From Candidatus Bipolaricaulota bacterium (GTDB taxonomy: Bacteria; Bipolaricaulota; Bipolaricaulia; UBA7950; UBA9294), in the NCBI GenBank assembly GCA_028277345.1, contig JANQGM010000006.1, positions 1-64,000 on the forward strand: DNA of 64,000 nucleotides. The letters are read 5' to 3'. The notes beneath the pieces are model-generated. The model had not been told where the DNA came from and searched no databases. It saw only the letters and a program-made list of their open reading frames with translations. Shown in pieces: positions 1 through 8,722 of the stretch. A program made the translations under genes and the position numbers. The first letter of the stretch is position 1. Every line of letters begins with the position of its first letter.

Positions 1-28
1 TGTTGCTCCACCCAAGCGATCGCTTCCG

Positions 29-46
29 CTATGCTCTCTAGCATAG
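29..46. repeat. Short inverted repeat before the first gene
   Basis: CTATGC and GCATAG form a six-base-pair stem around a six-base loop. It lies 36 bases before the start codon of the cupin gene and before its ribosome binding site. It has no T-run, so it may be an operator or chance structure. The first 81 bases hold no other feature I can support. Confidence 0.25.
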
Positions 47-81
47 GATTGGGAAGGATGCAAAGGAGGAAACCGGATCGA

Positions 82-642
82 ATGGCGACCAGGATGACGG
101 CGAAGCAGGTCATCGAACACTATGGACTGAAACCTCTGCCGGCAGAGGGAGGCCTGTTTGCGCGGACGTACTTGGCCGACGATGTCTATGCCGGAAGCGG
201 CCTGCCTTCTCGTTATGCGGGGGTGGATCATGCTCACGGCTCAGCCATCATCATGCTCCTGACGGATGATGCAGCTGGGTTCTCGGCACTCCATCGGCTG
301 GCGACGGATGAGATCTATCACTTCTATCTCGGCGATCCGATCGAAATGCTGAACTTGCGCCCGGACGGCACGAGTCGAATCATCCTTCTGGGCCAAGACG
401 TGATAGCCGGCCAGCGCGTGCAGTTCAGCGTGCCTGCCGGCGTATGGCAAGGGTCACGCCTGCTGCCCGGCGGGACATGGGCCCTGTTTGGCACGACGAT
501 GGCCCCAGCCTTCGTCGCAACCGATTTCGAGGCGGCCCGTCGAGACGAGCTTCTCACGCGCTACCCGCACGAGCACGAACGCATCCGTGCCCTGACACGC
601 ACGACGAACGAGCGCTTCATGCCTCCGGGTTCGGAGGCCTAA
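82..642 (+). CDS. DUF985 family cupin protein
   Basis: This 186-residue protein matches the DUF985 cupin family along its length: an N-terminal EGGLFARTY segment, LHRLATDEIYHFYLGD in the middle, VPAGVWQGS, and a C-terminal segment ending in LLTRYPHEHE. The family folds as a single double-stranded beta-helix, and its chemistry is mostly unknown, with sugar or small-molecule binding proposed. I chose the ATG at 82 because AAGGAGGA lies about 11 bases upstream; an ATG at 31 in the same frame lacks such a site. It precedes an SDR gene by 38 bases and probably shares its transcript. The family call is firm; the function is not. Confidence 0.85.
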   Translation: MATRMTAKQVIEHYGLKPLPAEGGLFARTYLADDVYAGSGLPSRYAGVDHAHGSAIIMLLTDDAAGFSALHRLATDEIYHFYLGDPIEMLNLRPDGTSRIILLGQDVIAGQRVQFSVPAGVWQGSRLLPGGTWALFGTTMAPAFVATDFEAARRDELLTRYPHEHERIRALTRTTNERFMPPGSEA

Positions 643-680
643 CCAAGAAGAGCAAAGGAAGCACAAAGGAGGAGTGAACG

Positions 681-1457
681 ATGCTCTTGAACGACCGCGT
701 CGTGCTGATCACGGGAGCAAGTCGAGGCATCGGACAGGGAATCGCTCGGGCTGCAGCATTGGAAGGAGCGCGCCTCGTCATCACGGACCGGCGGCGCCAT
801 GCGCTGGAAGAAACCAAAGCAATGTTGGAGACGCTGAAAACCGAAGCGATCGCCCTGGAGATGGATGTCACCGACGAACAGCAAATCGCCTCGACCGTGG
901 ATCGCGTGCAGTCGCAGTTCGGTCGACTGGACGGACTCGTCAACAACGCCGGCCTTTTCCTGCCCGAACCTTCACTGGATGCGACGTGGAAGAAAACCAC
1001 GATGCAGTTCGATGTCAACGTGTTCGGCCTGCTGGCATGCTGCCGTGCGGTCGGTGCTGTCATGAAGGAGCAGCCTAACGGTGGAAAGATCGTCAACATC
1101 GCCTCCAATGCCGGCAAGGTGGGATTCCCCGGGTATGCCGCCTACTCCGCCTCCAAGGCGGCGGTGATCAATCTGACGCAAACCCTCGCCCGGGAATGGG
1201 CCGAGCACCGCATCAATCTGAATGCCGTTTGTCCGGGCGGCGTCGCGACGCCCATGCTACGTTCCGTGGCGGAAGACTTGGCTGAGAAGCAGGGAGGAAG
1301 CGTGGATGAAATCTACAACACACTGGTTCCCCCCCAATTGGGACGCCATGTTCGACCGCTGGAAATTGGCCAAGTGGTCGCTTTTCTGCTCTCGGATCAC
1401 GCGACCATCATTCGCGGTCAATCCATCAGCATTGACGGCGGCGAGACACCGTACTAG
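681..1457 (+). CDS. SDR family NAD(P)-dependent oxidoreductase
   Basis: A classical short-chain dehydrogenase of 258 residues. The dinucleotide-binding TGASRGIGQG is at residues 11-20, NNAG at 88-91, and the catalytic Tyr155 and Lys159 fall in YSASK with a Ser near 142. The C terminus has the common SIDGG ending. Such enzymes oxidise or reduce alcohol/carbonyl groups, and sugar alcohols or acids are frequent substrates; the substrate here cannot be read. AAAGGAGGAG precedes the start. It ends about 105 bases before the nucleoside operon promoter, so it may be functionally linked but is probably transcribed separately. Confidence 0.9.
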   Translation: MLLNDRVVLITGASRGIGQGIARAAALEGARLVITDRRRHALEETKAMLETLKTEAIALEMDVTDEQQIASTVDRVQSQFGRLDGLVNNAGLFLPEPSLDATWKKTTMQFDVNVFGLLACCRAVGAVMKEQPNGGKIVNIASNAGKVGFPGYAAYSASKAAVINLTQTLAREWAEHRINLNAVCPGGVATPMLRSVAEDLAEKQGGSVDEIYNTLVPPQLGRHVRPLEIGQVVAFLLSDHATIIRGQSISIDGGETPY

Positions 1458-1561
1458 TTCCTTTATGGGCCGTGAAAAACCCGTAGTTCGCGGAGCTCTC
1501 CACGATCGAACCTCACGATCCGCTCTTCCATAGGCTGTCTCAAGCAGTACGCTTGGCAGGG

Positions 1562-1590
1562 TTGACAGAGCGTGGTCTTGGCGCTAGGGT
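1562..1590 (+). promoter_or_regulatory. Probable sigma-70 promoter of the nucleoside-use operon
   Basis: A perfect -35 box TTGACA (1562-1567) is followed after 17 bases by TAGGGT (1585-1590), a weak -10. TAAGAT at 1590-1595 is an alternative with a poorer 22-base spacing. It is the only promoter-like sequence in the 255-base gap before the BMP gene and sits directly before a palindrome. Confidence 0.55.
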
Positions 1591-1594
1591 AAGA

Positions 1595-1610
1595 TGTATG
1601 TCTTCATACA
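1595..1610. promoter_or_regulatory. Palindromic operator candidate, probably for the operon's GntR regulator
   Basis: TGTATG-TCTT-CATACA is a perfect inverted repeat with a four-base centre, followed by a further ACATACA half-site-like repeat to 1617. It would overlap the transcription start of the promoter at 1562. HutC/UTRA-type GntR repressors typically bind short AT-rich palindromes of this kind, and such a regulator is encoded inside the operon at 7942. The pairing is inference. Confidence 0.5.
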
Positions 1611-1712
1611 ACATACAACATCCCATCACGCATCGGACGAGGAGGTGATCTCCAGGCGAACACATTGCGAGAAGGCACACCTCGTCAGTACACAGGTCAA
1701 GGAGGAGGAGAC

Positions 1713-2768
1713 ATGAGAAAGCTGGTTACCCTGGCCATCGCGGTCTTGATCCTGGTCCCACTGTTGGGAAGTACGGGTCTTGCCCAGGCCGGAGATTACC
1801 CAAGAATCGGATTGGTGTTGGCAACGGGCGGGCTCGGGGATCGATCGTTCAATGACCAAAGCTTCAAAGGAGCTTCCGATGCCGCTGCCGTGATCGCTGC
1901 ACAGTACGGTGTCACGGTGGACGACGTGCTCGACTACGTGGAGCCCACCGACATTGCCGAGTACGAGGGATTTCAGTTGCAGTTCGCAGATTCCGGTGAG
2001 TACGACATCGTCATCTGCATCGGCTTCGACCAAGCAGCTGCGCTGGAAATCGTTGCTCCGCAATATCCGGACGTCAAGTTCGTCATCGTCGACATGGTCG
2101 TCATCGGGGACAACATTGCCTCTGTCGTCATGAACGACTGGGAATCGGCCTTCCTCGTCGGCGTCGCCGCCGCCATGATGACGGAAACCGACATCATCGG
2201 CTTTGAAGGCGGAATGGAAATCCCGCTGATCGTCGGGTTCATGAACGGGTACACCCAAGGCGCACAATGGGTCAACCCCGACATCGAGGTCCTCGTCCGC
2301 TACGTGGGCGAGTGGGCGAATCCCACGCTTGGCGCTGAACTGGCACGCGAAATGTACAACTCCGGCGCCGATATCATCTACGGCGCGGCAGGGAAATCGC
2401 ATCTTGGCGTATTCACGGCCGCTGAGGAACTTGGTAAATACGCCTTCGGAACGGATGTCGATCAGGCAGCCACCGCTCCAGAGCACGCCGACGTCATCAT
2501 CGGAAGCGGCCTGAAGCGCGTCGATCTTGCCGTCGAATCGCAGGTTCTCGCCGTGCTGAACAACACGTGGGGCGCCGGCGTCTTCAGCTATGGCGTCAAT
2601 ACGAGCTTCGGCTTCGGCACCGGCATTGCCATCGGCACCCAGGATGTGAACGCCTGGATCCGGAAGAGCACGTCCGAAGTCCACGTACCGTGCGATGTCA
2701 TCATGAAGCTCATCGAAGCGGCAAATGGCATTCACGACGGATCGATCGTCATCGATCCATCGGCCTAA
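1713..2768 (+). CDS. BMP (PnrA-like) ABC transporter substrate-binding protein
   Basis: A 351-residue extracytoplasmic solute-binding protein of the Bmp/PnrA family, whose characterised members bind purine and other nucleosides for ABC import. A signal peptide with a hydrophobic core (residues 7-20) and an AQA cleavage site near 26 leads into the family segments IGLVLATGGLGDRSFND and AGKSHLGVFTAAEELG. There is no lipobox cysteine, so it may be free or anchored by an uncleaved signal. The ATG at 1713 follows GGAGGAGGAG; an upstream in-frame start at 1665 would spoil the signal peptide. The ATPase and both permeases follow directly. Nucleoside specificity comes from the family and the neighbouring phosphorylase. 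Confidence 0.92.
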   Translation: MRKLVTLAIAVLILVPLLGSTGLAQAGDYPRIGLVLATGGLGDRSFNDQSFKGASDAAAVIAAQYGVTVDDVLDYVEPTDIAEYEGFQLQFADSGEYDIVICIGFDQAAALEIVAPQYPDVKFVIVDMVVIGDNIASVVMNDWESAFLVGVAAAMMTETDIIGFEGGMEIPLIVGFMNGYTQGAQWVNPDIEVLVRYVGEWANPTLGAELAREMYNSGADIIYGAAGKSHLGVFTAAEELGKYAFGTDVDQAATAPEHADVIIGSGLKRVDLAVESQVLAVLNNTWGAGVFSYGVNTSFGFGTGIAIGTQDVNAWIRKSTSEVHVPCDVIMKLIEAANGIHDGSIVIDPSA

Positions 2769-2793
2769 TCAACAGAGCTTGAGAGGATCGAAG

Positions 2794-4347
2794 ATGTCGG
2801 AATTTGCGGTGGAAATGCGGGGCATCGTCAAGCGATTCCCCGGTGTTGTCGCGAACAATGACATCGATTTCGATCTGAAACAAGGCGAAATACACGGTCT
2901 TCTCGGCGAAAACGGCGCCGGGAAGACCGTACTGATGAGCATTCTCTATGGGCTCTACTTTCCCGATGAGGGGCAGATTCTCATCGACGGAACGGCCTAT
3001 TCGCATTACCGTCCCGCACAGGCGATCCGTCTGGGCATCGGCATGGTTCACCAGCATTTCATGCTCGTGCCCAGGCTGACGGTCGCCGAGAACATCATGC
3101 TCGGTCAGGAGCCGGCGAAATCCGGCCTATTTCTGGATCGCGAGACGGCCATTCGCAAGATCGAGGCGTTTTCCGAGCAGTACGGGCTGCCCATCGACCC
3201 ACGCGCCCGCGTGGAGCAACTCCCTGTCAGCGAGCAACAGCGCATCGAGATCATCAAGGCCCTCTACCGAGGGGCCAACACTCTGATTCTTGACGAACCA
3301 ACTGCGGTGCTCACCGAACAGAATGTCGAGCATCTGGCCGCCGCCATGCGCAAGCTGAAGGAAGAGGGCGAATCCACCATCCTCATCACCCACAAGCTGC
3401 GAGAGGCGATCGGCATGTGCGATCGCATCACCGTGCTGCGAAAGGGAACGGTGGTCGGAACCGTCAACGCCCAGGAGACGAGTGAGCGAGAGCTCGCGGA
3501 GATGATGGTCGGACGAGATGTCGTGTTCACAATTCGGCGAAGCCAGGCCAAAGGCGCCCCATCACCGACCCTTCGTGTGCGCGATGTCGACGCCAAGGAC
3601 GACCGTGGCCTGCCTGCGTTGAAGAAGGTGTCACTCGATCTTCGCAAGCATGAGATCTTGGGCATCGCCGGTGTTCAAGGAAACGGCCAAGCCGAACTCG
3701 CTGAGGCGCTGACCGGCCTCCGGCCGATCCAATCGGGAACGATCGCGCTTCACGACCGTCGTCTGGCCGGAAAGACGGCCCGCGATTTCATCACGGCAGG
3801 CATTGCCCACATCCCCGCCGATCGACATTTGCGTGGCTTGGTGATGGACTTCTCGCTCCGCGAAAACGCGATTCTCGGCCAGCATCGCAGCAAACCGTTC
3901 AGCCCACATCGCTTCTGGCAAAGCCCTCAAGCGATCACGGGATTCACCCGCGACATCATCGAAGCCTTCGGTGTCAGAACCCCCTCAGCCGCGACCTTGG
4001 CGCGAAACCTATCGGGAGGCAATCAGCAGCGACTCATCATCGGCCGAGAGCTGTCCAAAGATCCCGCCGTGATCATCGCGTCGCAGCCGACGCGTGGTCT
4101 CGATGTCGGCGGCATCGAATACGTGCACGAGCAACTGCTCAAGATGAGAGACCGGGGAGCCGCCGTCCTTCTCATCTCGATGGACTTGGATGAAATCCTC
4201 ATGGTCAGCGATCGCATCGCCGTGATGTACGACGGCCAGATTGTCGCCATCAAGAAACCGGATGAGACGGGCCGCCGCGAACTGGGCGAGTTGATGCTGA
4301 GTGGCTCTTCGCCTCGTCTACAGGAACAAGAGAATCAGGAGGCGTGA
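2794..4347 (+). CDS. Nucleoside/sugar-type ABC transporter ATPase with two nucleotide-binding domains
   Basis: This 517-residue protein has two fused ATPase domains, as in RbsA/XylG-like importers. The first has Walker A GENGAGKT at 38-45, a VSEQQR signature and a Walker B in LILDEPTAVLT. The second has the usual degenerate Walker A GVQGNGQAEL, the signature LSGGNQQR and QPTRGLD in place of the canonical DEPT. It would power import of the ligand captured by the BMP protein. The start at 2794 is 25 bases after the binding-protein stop; the open frame extends upstream into that gene, but the conserved domain begins here. Confidence 0.93.
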   Translation: MSEFAVEMRGIVKRFPGVVANNDIDFDLKQGEIHGLLGENGAGKTVLMSILYGLYFPDEGQILIDGTAYSHYRPAQAIRLGIGMVHQHFMLVPRLTVAENIMLGQEPAKSGLFLDRETAIRKIEAFSEQYGLPIDPRARVEQLPVSEQQRIEIIKALYRGANTLILDEPTAVLTEQNVEHLAAAMRKLKEEGESTILITHKLREAIGMCDRITVLRKGTVVGTVNAQETSERELAEMMVGRDVVFTIRRSQAKGAPSPTLRVRDVDAKDDRGLPALKKVSLDLRKHEILGIAGVQGNGQAELAEALTGLRPIQSGTIALHDRRLAGKTARDFITAGIAHIPADRHLRGLVMDFSLRENAILGQHRSKPFSPHRFWQSPQAITGFTRDIIEAFGVRTPSAATLARNLSGGNQQRLIIGRELSKDPAVIIASQPTRGLDVGGIEYVHEQLLKMRDRGAAVLLISMDLDEILMVSDRIAVMYDGQIVAIKKPDETGRRELGELMLSGSSPRLQEQENQEA

Positions 4348-4348
4348 A

Positions 4349-5404
4349 TTGGCCATCGGCCCTATGTTTAAACGCTCCGTCGTGCTAAAAGAGATGGGGA
4401 TTACTCTGCTCTCCATCGCTCTCGCCTTTGCCATCGGCACGATCATCATTTGGATCGCCGGCTTTTCGGTGAGCGCCGTCTTCTCCAACCTCTGGAAAGG
4501 CGCTTTCGGCGGGAAGCTGGCCATCGGCCAGACGTTGGCCAAGTCCACGCCTATCATTCTAACGTCGCTATCATTTCTGATCGCCTTTCGCTGCGGATTG
4601 TTCAACATCGGCGCCGAGGGACAGATGTACATCGGAGCGATGGCGGCCGCCGTCGCGGGCGCTTATCTTCGCCTTCCGATCGTGCTTCACGTCCTCGTCT
4701 GTTTGACCGCCGGTGGGTTGGCGGGCGCGTTCTGGGGGTGGATTCCCGGATACCTCAAGGCCAAGCGCGGCGTCAATGAGTTCGTCTCCACAATGATGCT
4801 GTCCTACGTGGCCATCGGGTTTACCGACTACCTGGTTGCTCCGCGAGGCCCGCTTCACGACGATAAGTACTGGGCCAACCAAACCATTCGCATTGCGCCA
4901 AGCGCGGTTCTTCCGCGCATTCTCCGACCAACGCAAGTTTCCATGGCGCTCATCGTCGCCCTCTTCTTCGTTCTGCTCGTTTGGTACTACCTGTATCGCA
5001 CCCCGGCGGGGTACGAGTTGCGTAGCGTCGGACTCAGTCCGACCGTAGCGGACTACGGAGGAATTCGCATCAAGCGCAAGTACATTCTCGCGCTGAGCCT
5101 CGCCGGCCTGCTCGCAGGACTCGCGGGGTCGGGAGAGGTTCTCGGCACACACTTGCGGTTCATCGGCCGATTCTCGCCCGGCTACGGCTGGGATGGAATC
5201 GCTGGGGGATTGATCGCTCGCGCGCATCCCATCGGAGCGATTTTCGCCGCCCTGTTGATGGGCGCATTGCGTGCGGGAGGAATGCAGGTTCAGCGGTCCG
5301 GCGCCGCGCCCGGCGATATCGCCGCCGTCTTACAGGGACTGGTCATCTTCTTCATTATCGCGCCGACATTGATTCGTACGCTCATTCGGCGGAGGAGGCG
5401 ATAA
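4349..5404 (+). CDS. ABC transporter permease, first subunit (BMP-type importer)
   Basis: An integral membrane protein of about 351 residues with roughly eight to ten hydrophobic segments and the BPD_transp_2 signature around FNIGAEGQMYIGA, where subunits of this importer class contact the ATPase. I favour a TTG start at 4349 because AGGAGG lies six bases before it. The ATG at 4364 (Met-Phe-Lys-Arg) is the alternative and has no good ribosome site. The gene begins one base after the ATPase stop and is followed one base later by the second permease, so translation is probably coupled. Confidence 0.9.
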   Translation: MAIGPMFKRSVVLKEMGITLLSIALAFAIGTIIIWIAGFSVSAVFSNLWKGAFGGKLAIGQTLAKSTPIILTSLSFLIAFRCGLFNIGAEGQMYIGAMAAAVAGAYLRLPIVLHVLVCLTAGGLAGAFWGWIPGYLKAKRGVNEFVSTMMLSYVAIGFTDYLVAPRGPLHDDKYWANQTIRIAPSAVLPRILRPTQVSMALIVALFFVLLVWYYLYRTPAGYELRSVGLSPTVADYGGIRIKRKYILALSLAGLLAGLAGSGEVLGTHLRFIGRFSPGYGWDGIAGGLIARAHPIGAIFAALLMGALRAGGMQVQRSGAAPGDIAAVLQGLVIFFIIAPTLIRTLIRRRRR

Positions 5405-5405
5405 G

Positions 5406-6269
5406 ATGGACATCCTCAAAGACATCTTCACCCTCCATCTTGTCCTCTCCACGCTCCGGTTGGCGACACCCATCGCCTTGATCGCACTGGGGGAGACGTT
5501 CTCCGAACGGGTCGGCATCATCCACGTGGGCGTCGAAGGAACCGCCGTCCTCGGCGGACTGGTCTCGGCGCTGGTCGCCTACTTTACGGGCAACGCGTGG
5601 CTCGCCTTGATCGCCGCTCCCCTTGCCGGAGGTTTGGCCGGAGGACTTCACGCGGTATGGTGCATTCGTTTCCGAGCTAACCACGTGGTATCGGGGATCG
5701 GAATCAACATTCTCGTCGCCGGACTGGCGCTGTTCATCACGAGCTCCGTCTGGGGATGGCGAGGCACGTCCACCTATGCCCCGACACTCAACATTTGGTA
5801 TATCTCCTGTGCCGCATTGGTCATCATCATCGCTTCCCAGATCTTCATCTTTCGCACGAAATGGGGGCTCCGCCTCCGCGTGGTGGGCGAGAAACCGGAA
5901 GCAGCGGACACGGCCGGAATCAACGTCCATCGAACCCGCTACATCTACACCATCCTCAATGGCGTACTCTGCGGGCTCGCCGGCGCCTTCTTCTTCAACA
6001 GCGTTGGGCGGTTCACATCCGGCATGGTGGGGGGGCGCGGGTTCATCGGCATCGCGGCCATGGTTATCGGCAATTACTCGCCTGTCGGAGCCCTGGGCGC
6101 GGCACTGTTGTTCGGATTCATCGACGCCCTTCAAATGCGGCTACAGAGCTTCATCCCCAGCCAGTTTTCGATCATGCTGCCGTATTTGCTGACCGTCCTG
6201 GTCCTGGCCTTCTTCATCCGGCGGGCCAATGTTCCCGCCGCATTGGGAAAGCACTACATCAAACAATAA
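5406..6269 (+). CDS. ABC transporter permease, second subunit (BMP-type importer)
   Basis: A 287-residue membrane protein with about eight hydrophobic helices and the second-subunit signature RVGIIHVGVEGTAVLGG, matching the partner permease of BMP/PnrA transporters. AGGAGG precedes the ATG. Its stop codon overlaps the start of the next gene (TAATG at 6267-6271), a strong sign that the isomerase is in the same operon and that imported material goes directly to cytoplasmic catabolism. Together with the three preceding genes it makes a complete importer: binding protein, double ATPase, and two permeases. Confidence 0.92.
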   Translation: MDILKDIFTLHLVLSTLRLATPIALIALGETFSERVGIIHVGVEGTAVLGGLVSALVAYFTGNAWLALIAAPLAGGLAGGLHAVWCIRFRANHVVSGIGINILVAGLALFITSSVWGWRGTSTYAPTLNIWYISCAALVIIIASQIFIFRTKWGLRLRVVGEKPEAADTAGINVHRTRYIYTILNGVLCGLAGAFFFNSVGRFTSGMVGGRGFIGIAAMVIGNYSPVGALGAALLFGFIDALQMRLQSFIPSQFSIMLPYLLTVLVLAFFIRRANVPAALGKHYIKQ

Positions 6270-7324
6270 TGAAGACAAAAAACTTGCCACGCTATCAAGG
6301 GATTCTGTCGCCCGTCGTCTATCGCGACCATGGGATCGACCTTCTCGATCAAACGCTGCTTCCGCAGCAAGAAGTCGTCCTACGGTTGACGCGCGTCGAA
6401 CAAGTGGCTGAAGCGATCCAAACCATGCGCGTTCGCGGCGCGCCGGCTATTGGGGTCACAGCCGCTTATGGAATGGTTTTGGGCGTTGAGAACGAAGGCC
6501 CATCGGCCTCTCTGCAGCAGATGGAGAGGATCGCCGAGGAATTGCGCGGCACCCGCCCAACAGCCGTAAACCTGAGTTGGGCGATCGACCGCATGCTACA
6601 GGTCTTTCGGACCCACGAAGCTCAATCCCATGACGAGATCTATGAGGCAATGTGCGCAGAGGCGAGGCGCCTTCACGCGGAGGATATCGAGGCGAACCGC
6701 CGAATGGGCGGATTCGGCGCCGAACTCCTTCCCGAAGGGGCCCGCATCCTGACCATCTGCAATACCGGCGCGCTGGCTACCGGTGGGTTCGGCACCGCCT
6801 ACGGCGTTCTCAGGACCGCGTACGAAACGGGCAACCTCGATTTCGTTTATGCGTGTGAAACGCGTCCTCGGCTACAGGGGGCTCGGCTGACCGCGTGGGA
6901 GCTTCTACAAGACGGGATTCCGTTCAAGCTTCTTTCCGACGGTGCCGCAGCCTATCTGCTGTCCCGTGGAGAGGTCCATGCCATTTTGGCGGGTGCCGAT
7001 CGAATCGCCGCCAATGGAGATGCGGCAAACAAGATTGGAACCTATGGTCTGGCCGTACTCGCCAAGCACCACGGCATTCCCCTCTATGTAGTCGCCCCGA
7101 CATCGACCATCGACCCGGCCACGCCGTCGGGCGCATCCATCCCTATCGAAGAGCGAGACCCCCATGAAGTTCTCGCCCCACGCGAGGTGCCCTTTGCCCC
7201 GCGAGGCGCGAAGGCCTGGAATCCGGCGTTCGACGTCACGCCCGCGCCGTTGCTCAGCGGCATTGTCACCGAAACCGGCGTCCATCATCCGCCCTTCGAT
7301 TTTCGCTCGCTCGGGAGGCCATAG
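6269..7324 (+). CDS. mtnA: MtnA-like aldose-1-phosphate isomerase, paralogue 1
   Basis: A 351-residue member of the eIF2B-related isomerase family. MtnA converts 5-methylthioribose-1-phosphate to the ribulose-1-phosphate, and relatives use 5-deoxyribose-1-phosphate or ribose-1,5-bisphosphate. RGAPAIG lies at 56-62, the proposed catalytic Cys164 in ICNTGALATG and the catalytic Asp244 in AGADRIAANGD, followed by the conserved NKIGTY. All hallmark residues of active enzymes are present. The ATG at 6269 overlaps the permease stop. The class II aldolase follows one base after the stop, which points to a route that cleaves the ketose-1-phosphate instead of dehydrating it as in the methionine salvage pathway. 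Confidence 0.85.
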   Translation: MKTKNLPRYQGILSPVVYRDHGIDLLDQTLLPQQEVVLRLTRVEQVAEAIQTMRVRGAPAIGVTAAYGMVLGVENEGPSASLQQMERIAEELRGTRPTAVNLSWAIDRMLQVFRTHEAQSHDEIYEAMCAEARRLHAEDIEANRRMGGFGAELLPEGARILTICNTGALATGGFGTAYGVLRTAYETGNLDFVYACETRPRLQGARLTAWELLQDGIPFKLLSDGAAAYLLSRGEVHAILAGADRIAANGDAANKIGTYGLAVLAKHHGIPLYVVAPTSTIDPATPSGASIPIEERDPHEVLAPREVPFAPRGAKAWNPAFDVTPAPLLSGIVTETGVHHPPFDFRSLGRP

Positions 7325-7325
7325 C

Positions 7326-7940
7326 ATGTCCAACGACCCCATCAATCGCCTTCAGGAAGCGCGTGACGAGGTACAGCGTACGGCCCAATCGATGGCCGCC
7401 AAGGGATTCGCCACAGGAAGTTCGGGGAACGTCTCCCTTCGCGCGGACGATCGCTTCCTGATCACGGCCAGCGGCATTCCGTACGAGTGCTTGAATGCGG
7501 AGCAGGTGATTGAAATGGACGATGGCGGCGCAACGTATTCAGGTACCGGCGCCCCGTCTTCCGAATGGCGGATGCACGCGGAGATCTACAGAGTGCGCGA
7601 AGATGTGCAGGCCATCGTTCACACTCATTCGCTGTACGCGACTGCCGCCGCCGTCATGCTCTCGTCCCTTCCCATCGTGCATGACGAAGGGAAGATCCTT
7701 CTCGGGGAAGCCTTGCCGGTTTCCGAACATGCTCCGCCTGGTTCTTGGGCGTTGGCGAAGGCTGTTGCCAACGCCTTGGCGCGTGAAAAAGCTGTACTCA
7801 TCGGCCATCACGGGGCCGTGGCCGTCGCCTCCACACTCCAAGATGCCTTGCTTCTGGCAGAGAAGATCGAGGAAGCAGCGCAGTTGCTTTGGCTGTGCCA
7901 ACATCTTCAGCAAGACCTGCCAGTACGGGAGGAAAGTTGA
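7326..7940 (+). CDS. Class II aldolase (fuculose-1-phosphate/5-deoxyribulose-1-phosphate type)
   Basis: This 204-residue zinc aldolase belongs to the AraD/FucA family. By position, Glu80 in SSEWRMHAE matches the catalytic Glu73 of FucA, and zinc ligands are provided by His99 and His101 (VHTHS) and His161 or His162 (GHHGAVA). Members cleave ketose-1-phosphates to DHAP and an aldehyde. Placed between two MtnA-like isomerases and near a nucleoside phosphorylase, the likely substrate is a ribulose-1-phosphate, a 5-deoxyribulose-1-phosphate or a methylthioribulose-1-phosphate. A related MtnB dehydratase is the main alternative, but no other methionine salvage genes (mtnC, mtnD) are present here. 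Confidence 0.82.
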   Translation: MSNDPINRLQEARDEVQRTAQSMAAKGFATGSSGNVSLRADDRFLITASGIPYECLNAEQVIEMDDGGATYSGTGAPSSEWRMHAEIYRVREDVQAIVHTHSLYATAAAVMLSSLPIVHDEGKILLGEALPVSEHAPPGSWALAKAVANALAREKAVLIGHHGAVAVASTLQDALLLAEKIEEAAQLLWLCQHLQQDLPVREES

Positions 7941-7941
7941 T

Positions 7942-8718
7942 ATGACGAACCTTGAGCCGGCGCGAGATGACAGAGATCTGCCAACGCGCATTGCCCGCGA
8001 ACTGCTTGCCTATATCCGAGGGAAAAAGCTGGGCGTGGGAGACCGCCTTCCGCCCCAAATGGTTCTGGCCGAGCAGCTAAACGTCAGCCGCACGTCGCTC
8101 CGCGAAGCACTGGCTCGCTTGGAGACCGAGGGCCTCATCCAGCAAATGCATGGGGTGGGCACGTTTGTGGCGGACGATCCTCAATCCATTTACTCCAGCG
8201 CCGATATCAGTCTCAGTATGAGCGAGATCATCAAGGTGAAGGGAATGGAGCCCGGCACCAGCGAAGTTGCCGTCTCGCACGCAACAGCCGATACCGTGTC
8301 GCCCAAGATCGCTGCCAGCTTGCAGGTATCCGGTTCCGACCCTCTGTTGTGCATCACTCGCGTGCGAACGGCGGACCGCGTTCCCTTTGCTTACCTCATC
8401 GCCTACGTTGTCGCCGATTTGCCCGGGTTGGTTGAAGATCCCGAAGCCTACCGGGGCTCCATCTACGAGTACCTGCAGGAAAGCTGCCATGAGTTCATCG
8501 GCGAGGTCGACGCCACCATCGAAGCCTATGTTCCAAATGAAACCATTCGTCAGAAACTGAATGTGCCCGCAGGCACGCCTCTGTTGGCACTGCATCAATG
8601 CCATCGCAATACAAAAGGCAGACCCATTGCCGCCTCGGTCGGCTATCTGGTTCAGAATCAGTTCAAGCTCAGAGTCGAGCGGCGCAGATCAGGTGACGAG
8701 TTCCTTCGGGAGGAGTGA
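7942..8718 (+). CDS. GntR family transcriptional regulator with UTRA ligand domain
   Basis: A 258-residue regulator. An N-terminal winged helix (about residues 13-80) contains the GntR signature LPPQMVLAEQLNVSRTSLRE and a wing ending in HGVGTFV. The C-terminal half resembles UTRA small-molecule domains of HutC-type regulators (PLLCITRVRTADRVPFAY and the closing Y-L-V-Q-N segment). GGGAGGAAAG precedes the ATG at 7942. It sits in the middle of the operon it probably controls, so the system would be autoregulated and induced by a nucleoside or phosphosugar intermediate. The palindrome at 1595 is the best operator candidate. Confidence 0.88.
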   Translation: MTNLEPARDDRDLPTRIARELLAYIRGKKLGVGDRLPPQMVLAEQLNVSRTSLREALARLETEGLIQQMHGVGTFVADDPQSIYSSADISLSMSEIIKVKGMEPGTSEVAVSHATADTVSPKIAASLQVSGSDPLLCITRVRTADRVPFAYLIAYVVADLPGLVEDPEAYRGSIYEYLQESCHEFIGEVDATIEAYVPNETIRQKLNVPAGTPLLALHQCHRNTKGRPIAASVGYLVQNQFKLRVERRRSGDEFLREE

Positions 8719-8722
8719 TTCC

